Shown here piece after piece: positions 25,669 to 35,573 of a stretch of 64,000 bases of DNA. Numbering within the stretch: the stretch's first letter is position 1; every line of letters begins with the position of its first letter. The DNA is from Haladaptatus salinisoli (lineage in GTDB: Archaea > Halobacteriota > Halobacteria > Halobacteriales > Haladaptataceae). The notes beneath the pieces are model-generated. The model saw nothing but the letters and a program-made list of their open reading frames with translations, was not told where the DNA came from and ran no database searches. The translations under genes and the position numbers were made by a program. The stretch covers positions 148,647-212,646 of the forward strand of contig NZ_CP085331.1 in assembly GCF_020614375.1 (NCBI RefSeq), in the 5' to 3' direction.

Positions 25669-28554
25669 TTAGTTATTGAACCTGACCGCCCCCGCGATAG
25701 AGAGATTGTTCTCCTCAAAGAGCGTTGTGAACAATTTTCGTTGAACAGTGCGGGCGTGCTTATAGAATGCAGGTGGAGAGATCTCGAGCGTCTCCGCAAC
25801 TTCTTCGCCAGTACTCCTGCGCGGTGACTCGAAGTAGCCACTATAGTATGCTGTCTGGATCACCTCAAGTTGCCGCTCTGTCAGCTCCTCGAGGAACTTC
25901 GAGTATAGGTCGTGTTCTATCGACTGATCGAGCGTCTGCTTGGCGCGGAGTTCGATATCAGCAAACGTCTCACGGACGAGTTGCGTGATCGTTCGGACGT
26001 CGATGCTATCCGGGACATCGATGACGAGCGACGTCATGGTCGGATTCGCAGTCGCTTCGCGGAAGACGGCGCCATGATCAGCCAATTCTAAGGCGAGAAA
26101 CGGCTGTGTGAGCCGGAGCCGCAGTACGCCACCCTCACCATCCGTACTGATCTGTTGTACCTCGTCGATGCCGACCATCTGCGAGGCGGCGTCTGCAACA
26201 TCATTTATTGCCCCGTCGTCGACAGTCACGAACACGTAGCTTCCTTCCGTGGATTGCTGGACGCCACCCTGATACGAGAGTGTGCATCCCGCGTTCTGCG
26301 CGAGCCGTGAGAGGACGAACGTTGGATCGTCGATGGTGAATTCGACGCGCGTTATTGACGTCGTGAGCAGGGCATTCTTCCGCTCAATCGCACTCAGGGC
26401 GGACGCGATGGTTTCGCCGAGTTCGGCCAGGACAGCCTTCGCCGTCTTGTTGAATGCATCCTGGGTCGGTGCATACACCGTCAAGACGCCGTGCGTAAGG
26501 TCGTTGTACACGAGCGGAATGCTCAGTACGGAGAGGTAATCACGAGAAAGAGCGTCCTTCCGCCACGCTTCGTCACGGAGACCAGCAGCAACGTTCGTCA
26601 CCATCGTTACATCGCCGGTGGCTGCGGTTTGGCTGGCTGGCTCTGCACCTGACGCTTGGACGGCGAACGTCTGGCTATCTAAATACCCCTGTTCGGTGCC
26701 GGCCCAGGCCCGTGGCTCGAGGGTGTCGGTCGTTGGATCGACCGTCCCGATCCAGGCAAACCGGAACCGATCATCAGCGGTCAACAATTCACAGACCGTA
26801 TGATCGATTTCCTCGCGCGTTTCCGCTTGTACGAGGGCTTGATCGATCTCCCGAATCGTCTCGTTGATGCGATTTAGGGCGGTTAGTTGCTCGTTTTGCG
26901 CCTGGAGTGTCCGGTCTTGCTCCCGGAGTCGTGATTCCCGCGTGACGCGGTCGAGGGCTGCCTCGGCGGTGGCTGCAAGCAGGTCGGCCAGTTCCTCCGT
27001 CACATCGTCGAAGGTTCCGATCTGGTTTGAGCCCGCGATAAAAACGCCATGGTGTCCGAGTGGAATGTAGGTCGCACTTCGGAGGTCGGTGGCATGGTTT
27101 CCGAGCCGGTCTGCATCGTGGACATCATCGAAGAACAGCACTTTATCCTCGACGAAACTGTAGCTCGGGAGCGTTTCACCATCGGCGTGGACAGTCGGGA
27201 GCGGTCCGTTTAGCTCAGTCATTGTCACCGAGTGTGCTGCAGGTCGGAGGTCGTTGGCATCGGCATCGAAGAGATAGACTGCACTTGCATCGAGATTGAG
27301 CACTCCAGGTGTATCATCGACGATGTGTTGGGCAATCTCTTGATGAGTCTCGGCGTAGAGGAAATCACGGGCTGTCTCGTGGAGCGTAGCGAGTGCCTCC
27401 TCGCGTTGTTTGCGTTTTGTGATATCCCGACAGCTGAAAAGAAGCGTCCCGTCCTGAATCGAGACCTCACGAACGTTGACGAGAAGCGTGTGCTCGCGAC
27501 CAGCCTTGTCTGTCGCCGTGGTTTCGATGTTTTTGAGAACGCTGTCTTCCGCGAGTTCCTCCCGGTCGAAGAGATCCTCGCCAAGGAGGTCATTGATTGT
27601 TCCTAGCTCACGTATCTCCTCAGCTGTATACCCAAAGATGAAGTGGACATTGGGGCAGACGTAGGTGTACTCGCCGGCTTCGTCCGTGATGAGGACAGTG
27701 TCGGTCATGTTGTTGAGCGTGACGCGATGGAGTTCCTCCGATTGTCGGAGATTCCGTTCAAGGTCGACGCGTTCGGTGATGTCGACGCCTTCAACGACGA
27801 CCGAAACGAGTTCACCACGTTCATTCTCGACGGGGCGTACGGAGAGGTCGATAACGCGTGGGTCATCGACGTGTGGCAGCTGTGAGACGACCGCCTTGCC
27901 GAACGTCCCGTCGAGTGCTTTCTCCACGATCTGTTGGACATCCGCGTTCGCCGCACCCAGCTGTGACCACCATGGGAGCGTCCAGAATGGCTCGCCGACA
28001 ATTGTGTCAACGTTCTCATCGATCATCTCCCGTGCGGTCCGGTTCACACGAACGAGTGAGCCATCCGTGTTGAGCACCCAGGTTGCCGTTCGTGAATCGT
28101 TAAAGATTGCGTCGAATTGTCTGGCGCGCTCCCGCTGGGTGGCCGACCGTTGTGCGGACCGAATCGCACGTTCAGTTCGTTCGACGAGCTCGTCGGTCAC
28201 CTGTTTGGCTGGGTCTGTGACCGCAATGTAATCGGTGACGCCGGCTTCGATGGCCTCACTGGCGATGGCTTCGCTCCCAGCGGCAGTCCCGAGAAGGACG
28301 GGAAGCGTGGTGGTTTCGGTGCGAATTTCACGGAGTAGGTCTACTCCAGTATTCCCGTCAAGGCTGTATGCGCTGATGAGACAGTCGAGTGGCTCGGTCC
28401 GGAAGACGTCGAGTGCCTCCGCCTCGGTTTCGGTTATATAGACTGTCGCGTCAGTCCATGTTTCAAGTGTCTCTGCGAATTGTTTGACCCACTCAACAGC
28501 CCCGACAAGTAAGACAGAGGAACCGTCGAGTACGGATGGAGATAAGCCCATCAT
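25669..28554 (-). CDS. Multi-domain PAS/GAF sensor with bacterio-opsin-activator HTH
   Basis: A 961-residue regulator. Order: an N-terminal receiver-like domain (about 10-130) whose phosphoacceptor site reads CLISAYSL with Ala where Asp is expected; two PAS domains (about 150-390, with FNDSRTATWVLNTDGSLVRV and TDTVLITDEAGEYTY); two GAF domains (about 400-720, DASAVYLFDADANDLRPAAH and RFAWIGTVDPTTDTLEPRAW); a Bat-type middle domain; and the C-terminal HTH_10 (LTERQLEVIQTAYYSGYFES, then AETLEISPPAFYKHART). It should sense redox, light or small ligands and act directly as a transcription factor without a kinase domain. The lost Asp suggests it is not controlled by phosphotransfer. Its targets are unknown; gdh is nearby downstream. 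Confidence 0.93.
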   Translation of the reverse strand: MMGLSPSVLDGSSVLLVGAVEWVKQFAETLETWTDATVYITETEAEALDVFRTEPLDCLISAYSLDGNTGVDLLREIRTETTTLPVLLGTAAGSEAIASEAIEAGVTDYIAVTDPAKQVTDELVERTERAIRSAQRSATQRERARQFDAIFNDSRTATWVLNTDGSLVRVNRTAREMIDENVDTIVGEPFWTLPWWSQLGAANADVQQIVEKALDGTFGKAVVSQLPHVDDPRVIDLSVRPVENERGELVSVVVEGVDITERVDLERNLRQSEELHRVTLNNMTDTVLITDEAGEYTYVCPNVHFIFGYTAEEIRELGTINDLLGEDLFDREELAEDSVLKNIETTATDKAGREHTLLVNVREVSIQDGTLLFSCRDITKRKQREEALATLHETARDFLYAETHQEIAQHIVDDTPGVLNLDASAVYLFDADANDLRPAAHSVTMTELNGPLPTVHADGETLPSYSFVEDKVLFFDDVHDADRLGNHATDLRSATYIPLGHHGVFIAGSNQIGTFDDVTEELADLLAATAEAALDRVTRESRLREQDRTLQAQNEQLTALNRINETIREIDQALVQAETREEIDHTVCELLTADDRFRFAWIGTVDPTTDTLEPRAWAGTEQGYLDSQTFAVQASGAEPASQTAATGDVTMVTNVAAGLRDEAWRKDALSRDYLSVLSIPLVYNDLTHGVLTVYAPTQDAFNKTAKAVLAELGETIASALSAIERKNALLTTSITRVEFTIDDPTFVLSRLAQNAGCTLSYQGGVQQSTEGSYVFVTVDDGAINDVADAASQMVGIDEVQQISTDGEGGVLRLRLTQPFLALELADHGAVFREATANPTMTSLVIDVPDSIDVRTITQLVRETFADIELRAKQTLDQSIEHDLYSKFLEELTERQLEVIQTAYYSGYFESPRRSTGEEVAETLEISPPAFYKHARTVQRKLFTTLFEENNLSIAGAVRFNN

Positions 28555-28857
28555 TCGACAGCCAAAGTCCGGTTGGAAGATAGTTTAGTGGCGATTTTGA
28601 GGTGGGTCCACCTCTGCAGTACTGAATTGAGTCGCCCAATCATGACTAGTTAGTCTTTAAACCCCAGAATAGATATGGGTGTTTGTTATTCAACCCGAGA
28701 GGAGCAGAGTAAATTATGAACGAGAAACCGCTGATGTTCGTACTCGTTTCCGATTAGCAATGTTTCCTGAAAGTAGCTGTCGTACTACTCTCTTGTTTTT
28801 CAATCAAAGATGAACTGGTGTTCTGGCGCTCTCTTTCTTAACCAACTCTTCACGCTA
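28555..28857. other. Intergenic region, AT-rich
   Basis: About 300 bp upstream of the PAS/GAF regulator. It must hold that gene's promoter; no coding sequence is supported. Confidence 0.4.
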
Positions 28858-29640
28858 TCTCAGCCGATTGTTGGTTAATCCTCGAACAGACACTGTATCG
28901 CTGCTTCACTAACGGTGAGCGCCTGCTGGTCGGCGTCCGTATCCGCGAAGAGCGTGGACTGATCACCCACTGCGGACGGCGCTACTTCGGGTCGATCATC
29001 GATGCCGAACTCACTGGTTTGGATCGATCCAGCCGCGAATCCCAGTAGTAGTGTTCGACGTTTGTGCCAAAGTTCTCGAGCGAGGTCTTAACGCTCATCT
29101 CTGTAACTTCAAGTTGGCCATCGACTTCGAATGCAGTCTGTCATTGGATCTCGATCTCGGGTTGGTCGTTTATCTGTTTCAAACCTTCACTCGTGATGAT
29201 GCCGACAAACAGTTCGCGAGCACCCCTTCAGGTATCCTCCTTCCGAATCCCACTGGCCAGGTCTTCAAGCCAGCGGAGGATCTAGATGCGTTGCTGGTGG
29301 GCGCTCTCGTAGGTGACACGCGCTCGCAGTGTCTCCATGTCGTTGATCGTCATGATGCCGGCGTTGATGAGTCGCGTATTTGGTGGGTCGAGACGCTATC
29401 CCGGGGACAGTTCACTCGAATCTGGGTCGTGCTCTCCCGTGTCGCTCACTGCAGGCCACCTCCATGCTTTCTGAGGCGATAAGAAACAGCACCGGCCCGC
29501 AACTCGTTATCGTCTCCTGATTGGATCTGGTGGGCGCCTTCGGCGAGATCGTGGATGTACTCTCGGAGGGTCTCCATATTCTCGCGGACCTCTTTGAGCG
29601 TTTGTTTAGACCGATTTGGAATTTACAATAGCTCATTCGT
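28858..29640 (-). pseudogene. Decayed locus homologous to 51.6-51.9 kb
   Basis: Minus-strand frames show several linked remnants: VRENMETLREYIHDLAEGAH and SGDDNELRAGAVSYRLRKHG; then TINDMETLRARVTYESAHQQ interrupted by a stop before ILRWLEDLASGIRKED; then FVGIITSEGLKQINDQPEIE; then QTAFEVDGQLEVTEMSVKTS with a frameshift before GDQSTLFADTDADQQALTV, ending CLFED-stop. The last piece aligns with 51605-51930. This looks like two or three small adjacent genes, all inactivated. I do not know the family; the mixture of coiled-coil and small soluble pieces fits an accessory or mobile-element cargo. Confidence 0.6.
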
Positions 29641-29738
29641 TATTCCCTCGCGTTCAATTGGGTCATTGAATGCAGAAGAAAATCAGTGAAATAACCATGC
29701 AAAATGGAAGGAGTACACCCGCTATGATTGACATAATG

Positions 29739-31613
29739 TCAGTCGGGAATGGCTACTCCTTCACCCAACCAGATACCAACTGGTTCAGGAGCGGTCGTCT
29801 CGGAATCACTCAACCAATTGAGGTAGAGTGCGCTGTTGATCACTCCGATGTGACTGAATGCTTGGGGAAAGTTCCCACGATGCGTGCTGGCGTCGTCAGC
29901 AAGGTCAATCTCTTCAGCTAATAGCCCAAGCGGACTGACATACTCGAGAAGACTCTGGAAACGTTCACAAGCCTCCTCAATCTGCCCAGAAAGTGCTAAT
30001 GTATCAACAAGCCAGAACGAACAGAGTACGAATGTACCCTCGTCACCCGGAAGTCCGTCTTCTCCATTGTAACGGCGTACGAATCCTTCATCAGTTTCGA
30101 GCTCTTGGCGAATGGCCGTAATCGTCCCTTGGATGCGCTCGTCATTGAAGGGGAGAAAGCCAACCATCGGAATCAGGAGTGCCGTTGCGTCAAGTTCCTC
30201 ACCGTCGAATGCACGAGTGAACGTATTTCGTTCCTCGTTGAATCCTCGGTCGAGGATGGTCGTCCGAATACGCTCGCGAGAGTCTCGCCACCGATCGAGT
30301 GGAGCGTCCCACTCGCTCTGTTCGGCCAATGCGATAGCACGATCGAGTGCCGTCCAACACATTACCTTCGAGTGGACAAAATGACGTGGCTGGCTTCGAA
30401 CCTCCCAAATACCGCTATCAGGTTGCTCCCAAATCTGTATCACGTAGTCGACGATATTGCTGTACGCACGCCAGTCGTTCTCTCCAAGTTCCCAGCCGTG
30501 GTGAACGGCCACTGACACCGCAAGGACGAGTTCGCCGTAAACGTCAATTTGGCGCTGATCGGCAGCAGCGTTCCCAGTGCGGACGGGACTCGAACCCTGA
30601 TATCCTTCGAGATGATCGAGTTCTCGTTCTTCGAGGTCAACTTCGCCGTGGAGGCCGTATAATGGTTGAATTTCGCCAGGTGGCATCCGGCAAAGTTCGA
30701 GAAACCATTCAAAGTACGCGTCTGCCTCTTGCAGATAACCCATCTGCGTGAGTGCTTGGACGGTAAAGGCAGCGTCACGCGGCCAACTATAGCGGTAGTC
30801 CCAGTTACGAACACCACCAATCTCCTCGGGCAATGATGTCGTCGGAGCCGCCGCAATGGCACCTGTCTCGGTGTGCGTCAGTAGCTTTAGAACGAGCGCT
30901 GAGCGGATGACGATCTCCTGCCAAGAACTGTCGAAGTCGCTGGAAAATAGTGGAGCTTCATCGGAGTTGTGGGTCCATTCGCGCCAGTACGAAATCGTTC
31001 GTTCAAGTGCTTGGTCACATCCTGTGGCGTCTGGTGGGGACCCGTCACCATGCGCCAAGACGAGCCATCGGCTTTCGTCCGCTTCGAGTTGGGTGGTGGC
31101 GGCCGCATTCATCGAATCGGTTTCCGTTTGGAGATCGATATCGCTTGAGAGAGTGAGTTGTTGGTTACCACCTTTCGCGGTGATATTACCATCGTTAGAA
31201 GACACCTCCATGTCCGCCAGACCGTAATCGTGTCGTGGAGTGAAGTCGACCTCAAGGTCGACCGTCCCGTCAGTGCATTTGATCTTGCGATAGAGTGCCC
31301 GACAGGGTTCCTGCATCCCGGCCTCGGTTGGTGGCATGAAATCGGTTATCTGAACCGTGCCATCGTCGGTTCGAAACTCGGTTTGCAAGACATTCGTTTG
31401 GGGAAGATATCGTTGTTCAGTTTCGTACGCTCCGAGCAGGCTGATTCGAAAATGACCGCCTTGATCGGCGTCGAGGATGGCCGCAAAAACGCTTGGTGAC
31501 TCGATGTGCGGTAATGGGTACCACGCAATTGCGCCAGTCGGATCGACAAGCGCACAGGTCTCCAAGTTTCCGACGATTCCGTATGACTCAATAGGTGGGT
31601 AGTTGTTCGTCAT
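29739..31613 (-). CDS. Glycoside hydrolase family 15 (glucoamylase/trehalase-like)
   Basis: A 624-residue enzyme starting MTNNYPPIESYGIVGNLETC. The first third is the beta-sandwich domain typical of archaeal GH15 proteins; the catalytic (alpha/alpha)6 barrel shows GVRNWDYRYSWPRDAAFTVQ and GEVDLEERELDHLEGYQGSS with candidate acidic residues, plus TGNAAADQRQIDVYGELVLA. It should hydrolyse alpha-glucosidic bonds (glucoamylase, glucodextranase or trehalase). There is no signal peptide, so it acts on intracellular sugar such as trehalose or glycogen-type chains. An in-frame upstream start at 31700 would add 29 residues with basic character; ATG 31613 follows GGGAGG-like sequence on the minus strand and fits the family N-terminus. 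Confidence 0.92.
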   Translation of the reverse strand: MTNNYPPIESYGIVGNLETCALVDPTGAIAWYPLPHIESPSVFAAILDADQGGHFRISLLGAYETEQRYLPQTNVLQTEFRTDDGTVQITDFMPPTEAGMQEPCRALYRKIKCTDGTVDLEVDFTPRHDYGLADMEVSSNDGNITAKGGNQQLTLSSDIDLQTETDSMNAAATTQLEADESRWLVLAHGDGSPPDATGCDQALERTISYWREWTHNSDEAPLFSSDFDSSWQEIVIRSALVLKLLTHTETGAIAAAPTTSLPEEIGGVRNWDYRYSWPRDAAFTVQALTQMGYLQEADAYFEWFLELCRMPPGEIQPLYGLHGEVDLEERELDHLEGYQGSSPVRTGNAAADQRQIDVYGELVLAVSVAVHHGWELGENDWRAYSNIVDYVIQIWEQPDSGIWEVRSQPRHFVHSKVMCWTALDRAIALAEQSEWDAPLDRWRDSRERIRTTILDRGFNEERNTFTRAFDGEELDATALLIPMVGFLPFNDERIQGTITAIRQELETDEGFVRRYNGEDGLPGDEGTFVLCSFWLVDTLALSGQIEEACERFQSLLEYVSPLGLLAEEIDLADDASTHRGNFPQAFSHIGVINSALYLNWLSDSETTAPEPVGIWLGEGVAIPD

Positions 31614-32271
31614 TGGCAAGCCTCCCTCTCTCGGCTGACTTGGTTTTCGGTGAACTCTACGGGTTGGAGTTGCAGCAAGATATATGGAATCATGCCTCAT
31701 AGTACGATGGCTGTAAGTAAATCGGTTCGGGCGGCATTTCTCTGATTGAGCTAAAGAGGTATTTCTTGGCTCCCAACTGGGCTGTTCAGTGGCTTATGTG
31801 CTGTTTTCAGTGCTATACTGCAGGTAGTAAATTATAGTCTGCCGAACAGTCATTCGGATTGAGAACCGGAGAAGGAAACTAACAATAGTTTTTAGATTGA
31901 AGTTCAATATGATGGCGATTTTTCAGAAAGTTGTCTGATAGCTTCACTTTCTGAGTGAAAATCTATCGCTAGAGTATTCAATGCGTTGACTTTGTTCAGG
32001 CTTGGTTGTCACCTCGAGTGTTATCTCTAGGAACATATGCTCTCTGGTGATGCAATTTAACTATCAAACTGTATTTGAATTGAAGAAGAGTACCTGCTTC
32101 GCTGAAAAATTTGCATTGATTTTCCCATTGATGTTTTTCATCGACATATGTTCTTTGTAGCCTGATTCTCAGAATATGAGATTCCACCGATTCTTTACCT
32201 TAGTTGCCTCCAGTAGTATGCTAGAGACACACTCGGTCTGAGCAACGTAATCACCCTAGGAAACTAGACCC
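31614..32271. other. AT-rich intergenic region, no supported gene
   Basis: About 660 bp separating the divergent GH15 and TFB genes. It is clearly lower in GC than its flanks. Open frames are short and lack coding character. It should contain promoters for both genes; no repeats or RNA genes are recognised. Confidence 0.5.
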
Positions 32272-33249
32272 ATGAATAAAATATCCATTGAACACAAGAA
32301 TCACGCCGGAACGCGTGATTCCAAGAACAATGTTCCCGATGAGGAAACGCACGAAATTTGTCCTGAATGTAGCGGACGGATAATCCACGATGAGGAACAC
32401 GGTGAGTCAGCGTGTGAGGACTGCGGTATTGTCCTTGATGAAAACGCCATAGACCGCGGTCCAGAATGGCGTTCATTCGACTCCAAAGAAACAGCAAACC
32501 AAAGTCGAGTGGGGGCACCACTCACGCACCTCATGCACGACAAGGGACTCAGTACGACCATCGGGTGGCAAAATAAGGATGCAAAAGGAAATCCTATTTC
32601 TTCGAATCGGCGAGCACAACTCCAGCGACTCCGTACGTGGGATGAGCGATTCCGGACGAAAAACGCGCAGGAGCGCAATCTTAAACAAGCCCTCGGCGAA
32701 ATCGACCGGATGGCTAGTTCCCTCGATCTCCCGGAAAATGTTCGGGAGACCGCGGGTGTGCTCTATCGTCGAGCTGTCGAGGAAGAATTGCTTCCAGGTC
32801 GCTCGATTGAGAGCATGGCGACAGCTAGTCTGTACGCAGCTGCCCGCCAGCTGGGATCGCCTCGCACGTTGGCCGAATTTGCGACCGTCAGCCGTGTCGA
32901 GGAACGACCCATTCACCGTGCATACCGATACATTTCTCGTGAACTTGGTCTTGAAATTGAACCGGCCGACCCAGTGCAATACATCCCACAATTCGCATCA
33001 ACACTCGACGTAAGCGACGAGGCTGAGCGTGTCGCACGTGAGCTCCTGGAAACGGCGAAAGCACAGAGTGTTCACAGTGGAAAAAGTCCGTCTGGACTTG
33101 CAGGGGCTGCCCTTTACGCTGCAACCCATTTGACGAACGAAGCCCTTACGCAAGAAACGGTGAGTAATGCTGCTCACGTCAGTAAAGTTACTATTAGAAA
33201 CCGTTACCAAGAACTCCTCGAAGCACAAGGCAGACAGTCGAGGGAATAA
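32272..33249 (+). CDS. tfb: Transcription initiation factor IIB (TFB)
   Basis: A 325-residue TFIIB. The N-terminal zinc ribbon uses C30, C33, C48 and C51 (CPECSG and CEDCGI), the B-finger region follows (AIDRGPEWRSFD, then RVGAPLTHLMHDKGLSTTIG), and two cyclin-fold repeats fill residues about 130-320 (EIDRMASSLDLPENVRETAG; VSDEAERVARELLETA). It bridges TBP-bound promoters and RNA polymerase. Haloarchaea carry several TFB paralogues, often on secondary replicons, that set global expression programs. A small winged-helix gene follows 2 bp downstream. Confidence 0.96.
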   Translation: MNKISIEHKNHAGTRDSKNNVPDEETHEICPECSGRIIHDEEHGESACEDCGIVLDENAIDRGPEWRSFDSKETANQSRVGAPLTHLMHDKGLSTTIGWQNKDAKGNPISSNRRAQLQRLRTWDERFRTKNAQERNLKQALGEIDRMASSLDLPENVRETAGVLYRRAVEEELLPGRSIESMATASLYAAARQLGSPRTLAEFATVSRVEERPIHRAYRYISRELGLEIEPADPVQYIPQFASTLDVSDEAERVARELLETAKAQSVHSGKSPSGLAGAALYAATHLTNEALTQETVSNAAHVSKVTIRNRYQELLEAQGRQSRE

Positions 33250-33251
33250 GT

Positions 33252-33452
33252 ATGAGACAAAGCATTCTCCGCGCACTCTCTCTTGACGATCCCTTACACA
33301 TCACAGAAATTGCCGATCGAATCGATGAGCATCCCATCACCGTTGATCAAGCATGCTCACAACTCCATGACGATGAATATATTACTACGATCGGCGGTGG
33401 CCGTTATTGCTTGACTGACGATGGTCAGGAGTTCCTACACAACGGAGAGTAA
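33252..33452 (+). CDS. Small winged-helix protein coupled to TFB
   Basis: A 66-residue protein that is essentially one winged helix: ILRALSLDDPLHITEIADRI, then DEHPITVDQACSQLHDDEYI and a short wing with GGGRYCLTDDGQEF. Its ATG lies 2 bp after the TFB stop, so the two are probably made together. It may modulate that TFB or bind DNA on its own; no family name is known to me. Confidence 0.75.
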   Translation: MRQSILRALSLDDPLHITEIADRIDEHPITVDQACSQLHDDEYITTIGGGRYCLTDDGQEFLHNGE

Positions 33453-33734
33453 CAGAAAGAATCGGAGAATTCGAGAAAAGATGATGCAACGGCAGCTCAA
33501 TTTGTTTCCCAGAATTACGGCTTTGTTAAAATGGTTTTAGACTGACAAAAAGGCGTGCTGAATAGAGAGCGTCTATCTCACAGGAACGTTCTATCACCAA
33601 TACCGTTTGTAAATACGAGCCTCAACTTAACTTGGAGCGAGACTCTCATAGGCGTGTAGCTTTGTGTAGCCACATCATGAGCTGGCAAACTCCGGTGAAC
33701 AATATTATCCGTGTGGACAAGGAACGTTCCGAGC

Positions 33735-34181
33735 ATGTTCGACCGAATACTCATTCCAACGGACGGTAGTGACCCAGCCAAGCCCGCGGTAGAGATGGCG
33801 ATCAACCTCGCTGAAGTCCATGATGCAACGCTCCACGTGCTCTATATCGTTGATCAGCCCACGTCAGTCTCCGGCATGGGGGAGGGATTCTCCGGTCTGG
33901 ATGACCTCATGGATGCGCTTGAAGATCGGGGCCAACAGGCAACGAAAGCTGTCGTCGAACAAGCCAGCGAGCGAGATATCGAGACGACAGCAGCGGTTCG
34001 TCGCGGGAACCCGAATGACGACATCCTCACGTACGCAGACGACAACGGTATCGATGTCATCGTCATGGGAACGCACGGACGCACTGGAGTCAAACGAGCC
34101 CTCCTCGGAAGCGTTACCGAAAACGTCGTTCGCCATTCCGAGATTCCGGTATTAACTGTCCACCGAGACCCCGAAGAGTAA
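33735..34181 (+). CDS. Universal stress protein (UspA family)
   Basis: A 148-residue UspA-fold protein starting MFDRILIPTDGSDPAKPAVE. The nucleotide-binding end motif is visible as GTHGRTGVKRALLGSVTENV followed by PVLTVHRD, i.e. the G-2x-G-9x-G pattern of ATP-binding members. A GTG/ATG-rich upstream extension (33711) is possible but the ATG at 33735 matches family starts. It lies 55 bp from, and convergent with, the NarK-like transporter gene. Confidence 0.93.
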   Translation: MFDRILIPTDGSDPAKPAVEMAINLAEVHDATLHVLYIVDQPTSVSGMGEGFSGLDDLMDALEDRGQQATKAVVEQASERDIETTAAVRRGNPNDDILTYADDNGIDVIVMGTHGRTGVKRALLGSVTENVVRHSEIPVLTVHRDPEE

Positions 34182-34235
34182 GGCTCGGACGCTAACCTGT
34201 CGCGGCTTCTCAGTAAGGGTTGGTGTGAAGGGAGT

Positions 34236-35573
34236 TTAGTGAAGAGCAGCCTCGTCTGCGGTCTCTTCAGGTTCCGAGATCAGCCATTTGAGGGCGGCTG
34301 CAACGATAACACAGAGTCCACTTAAGACAATGAAGACGGCAAATCCTCTCGCATATCCAATGTGCCCATAGATATCCACGAAGAGCCCCATCAGCGGGAG
34401 GATAACGAGAGTACCGCCACCGCCGATACCGCTGATCCAGCCCGAAGCTCCACCGACGGCCTCCGGGACGAACTTCGGCACCAGTTCGAACACGGCTGCG
34501 TTGGCGAACCCCATCCCCGTTCCGAGGACCATCATGCCGAGGATCGCGGGCCAGAATTCAGTGAAGAAGGTCATAATTGCACCGCCGAGGGCCATCACAC
34601 CGAAACTAATGATCGCAACGAGTTCCCCGCCAAATCGGTCACTGATACTCCCGGCGGGAACCCGAATGAGGGACCCGTAGACGATGAAGATACCTGCGAG
34701 AAGGCCGGCCATTGTGAGCCCGAGTTCGTGGAACTCTGCCCAGTAGGTGGGGAACCAGGCTGACAGGGAGGTGAACCCGCCACCGAAGGAGACGGTGTAG
34801 AGGAAGACGAGGATCCATGTTCGGCGGTTTCTTGCGGACGTTTTCAGCGAGTCCCACGTGCCACCCGACGGGAAGATGTCCTGGCCGAGTTCGTCAGCGA
34901 TTTCTTGTGATTCCTCCGGCGTTTTTCCATTTTTGCGGAGCTGGAAGTAGTACGGATCGACCGCATACACTGCGTAGATTGCGGTGATCACCAGCAGGAA
35001 CACTAACCACGTCGAGTAGGCCATCGTCAGCCCCCAGATGCCGATGAGGACGGGAAGGACGTAAACGACCATCCCCGGGCCGATATTGCCGACGCCAGCG
35101 AACGCACCGAGTGCGAATCCCTGTTTATCGCTGGGATACCAGTAGGAGGTTTGTGTGATTCCGGCAGAAAACGTCGCTCCACCTGCACCCGCCAGGAATC
35201 CGAAAAACACCAGAACAGGATAGAGACTCATGTCGAAATTCTCTGGATAGGTCAGGAACAGTGTGACAACCAGGCCTGCTGTCCCGATGATCGTCGAGGC
35301 CATGAGGATGAGGAGCGGTTTCCGTCCGCCGACTTCGTCCACCCATGCACCGAATGGAATCCTGAGAATCGCCTTACTGAGGTGCGGTGAGCCCAGCAAG
35401 AGGCCATGAAGGACGCCGGCAAGCGCTAGATGTTCTTCGAGGACTGGCCCTGCCGCCCCGTAGAACACGATGGTGGTCAGACCCGCATAGAAGACGAGCG
35501 TGGACATGATAAGTCCGCGTTTAGGCGTCCCTGTAACATCGTGTTCATTCGCGAGCTGTCTTGCTTCAGTCAT
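34236..35573 (-). CDS. MFS transporter, NarK/NasA nitrate-nitrite porter type
   Basis: A 445-residue protein with about twelve membrane spans. The two nitrate-signature-like blocks are present: AGAGGATFSAGITQTSYWYP followed by ALGAFAGVGNIGPG in helix 5, and GMGFANAAVFELVPKFVPEA followed by GGASGWISGIGGGG in helix 11. The MFS motif after helix 2 reads GAWVDEVGGRKPLL. It most likely exchanges or imports nitrate or nitrite. This agrees with the dead norB and the truncated haemoglobin elsewhere in the window: parts of a nitrogen-oxide metabolism set. The substrate is inferred from motif only. Confidence 0.88.
   Translation of the reverse strand: MTEARQLANEHDVTGTPKRGLIMSTLVFYAGLTTIVFYGAAGPVLEEHLALAGVLHGLLLGSPHLSKAILRIPFGAWVDEVGGRKPLLILMASTIIGTAGLVVTLFLTYPENFDMSLYPVLVFFGFLAGAGGATFSAGITQTSYWYPSDKQGFALGAFAGVGNIGPGMVVYVLPVLIGIWGLTMAYSTWLVFLLVITAIYAVYAVDPYYFQLRKNGKTPEESQEIADELGQDIFPSGGTWDSLKTSARNRRTWILVFLYTVSFGGGFTSLSAWFPTYWAEFHELGLTMAGLLAGIFIVYGSLIRVPAGSISDRFGGELVAIISFGVMALGGAIMTFFTEFWPAILGMMVLGTGMGFANAAVFELVPKFVPEAVGGASGWISGIGGGGTLVILPLMGLFVDIYGHIGYARGFAVFIVLSGLCVIVAAALKWLISEPEETADEAALH

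Noticed and set aside
31996..32187. A 63-codon minus-strand frame in the AT-rich gap
   Set aside because: Basic and His-rich, no homology pattern, in the least gene-like stretch of the window.
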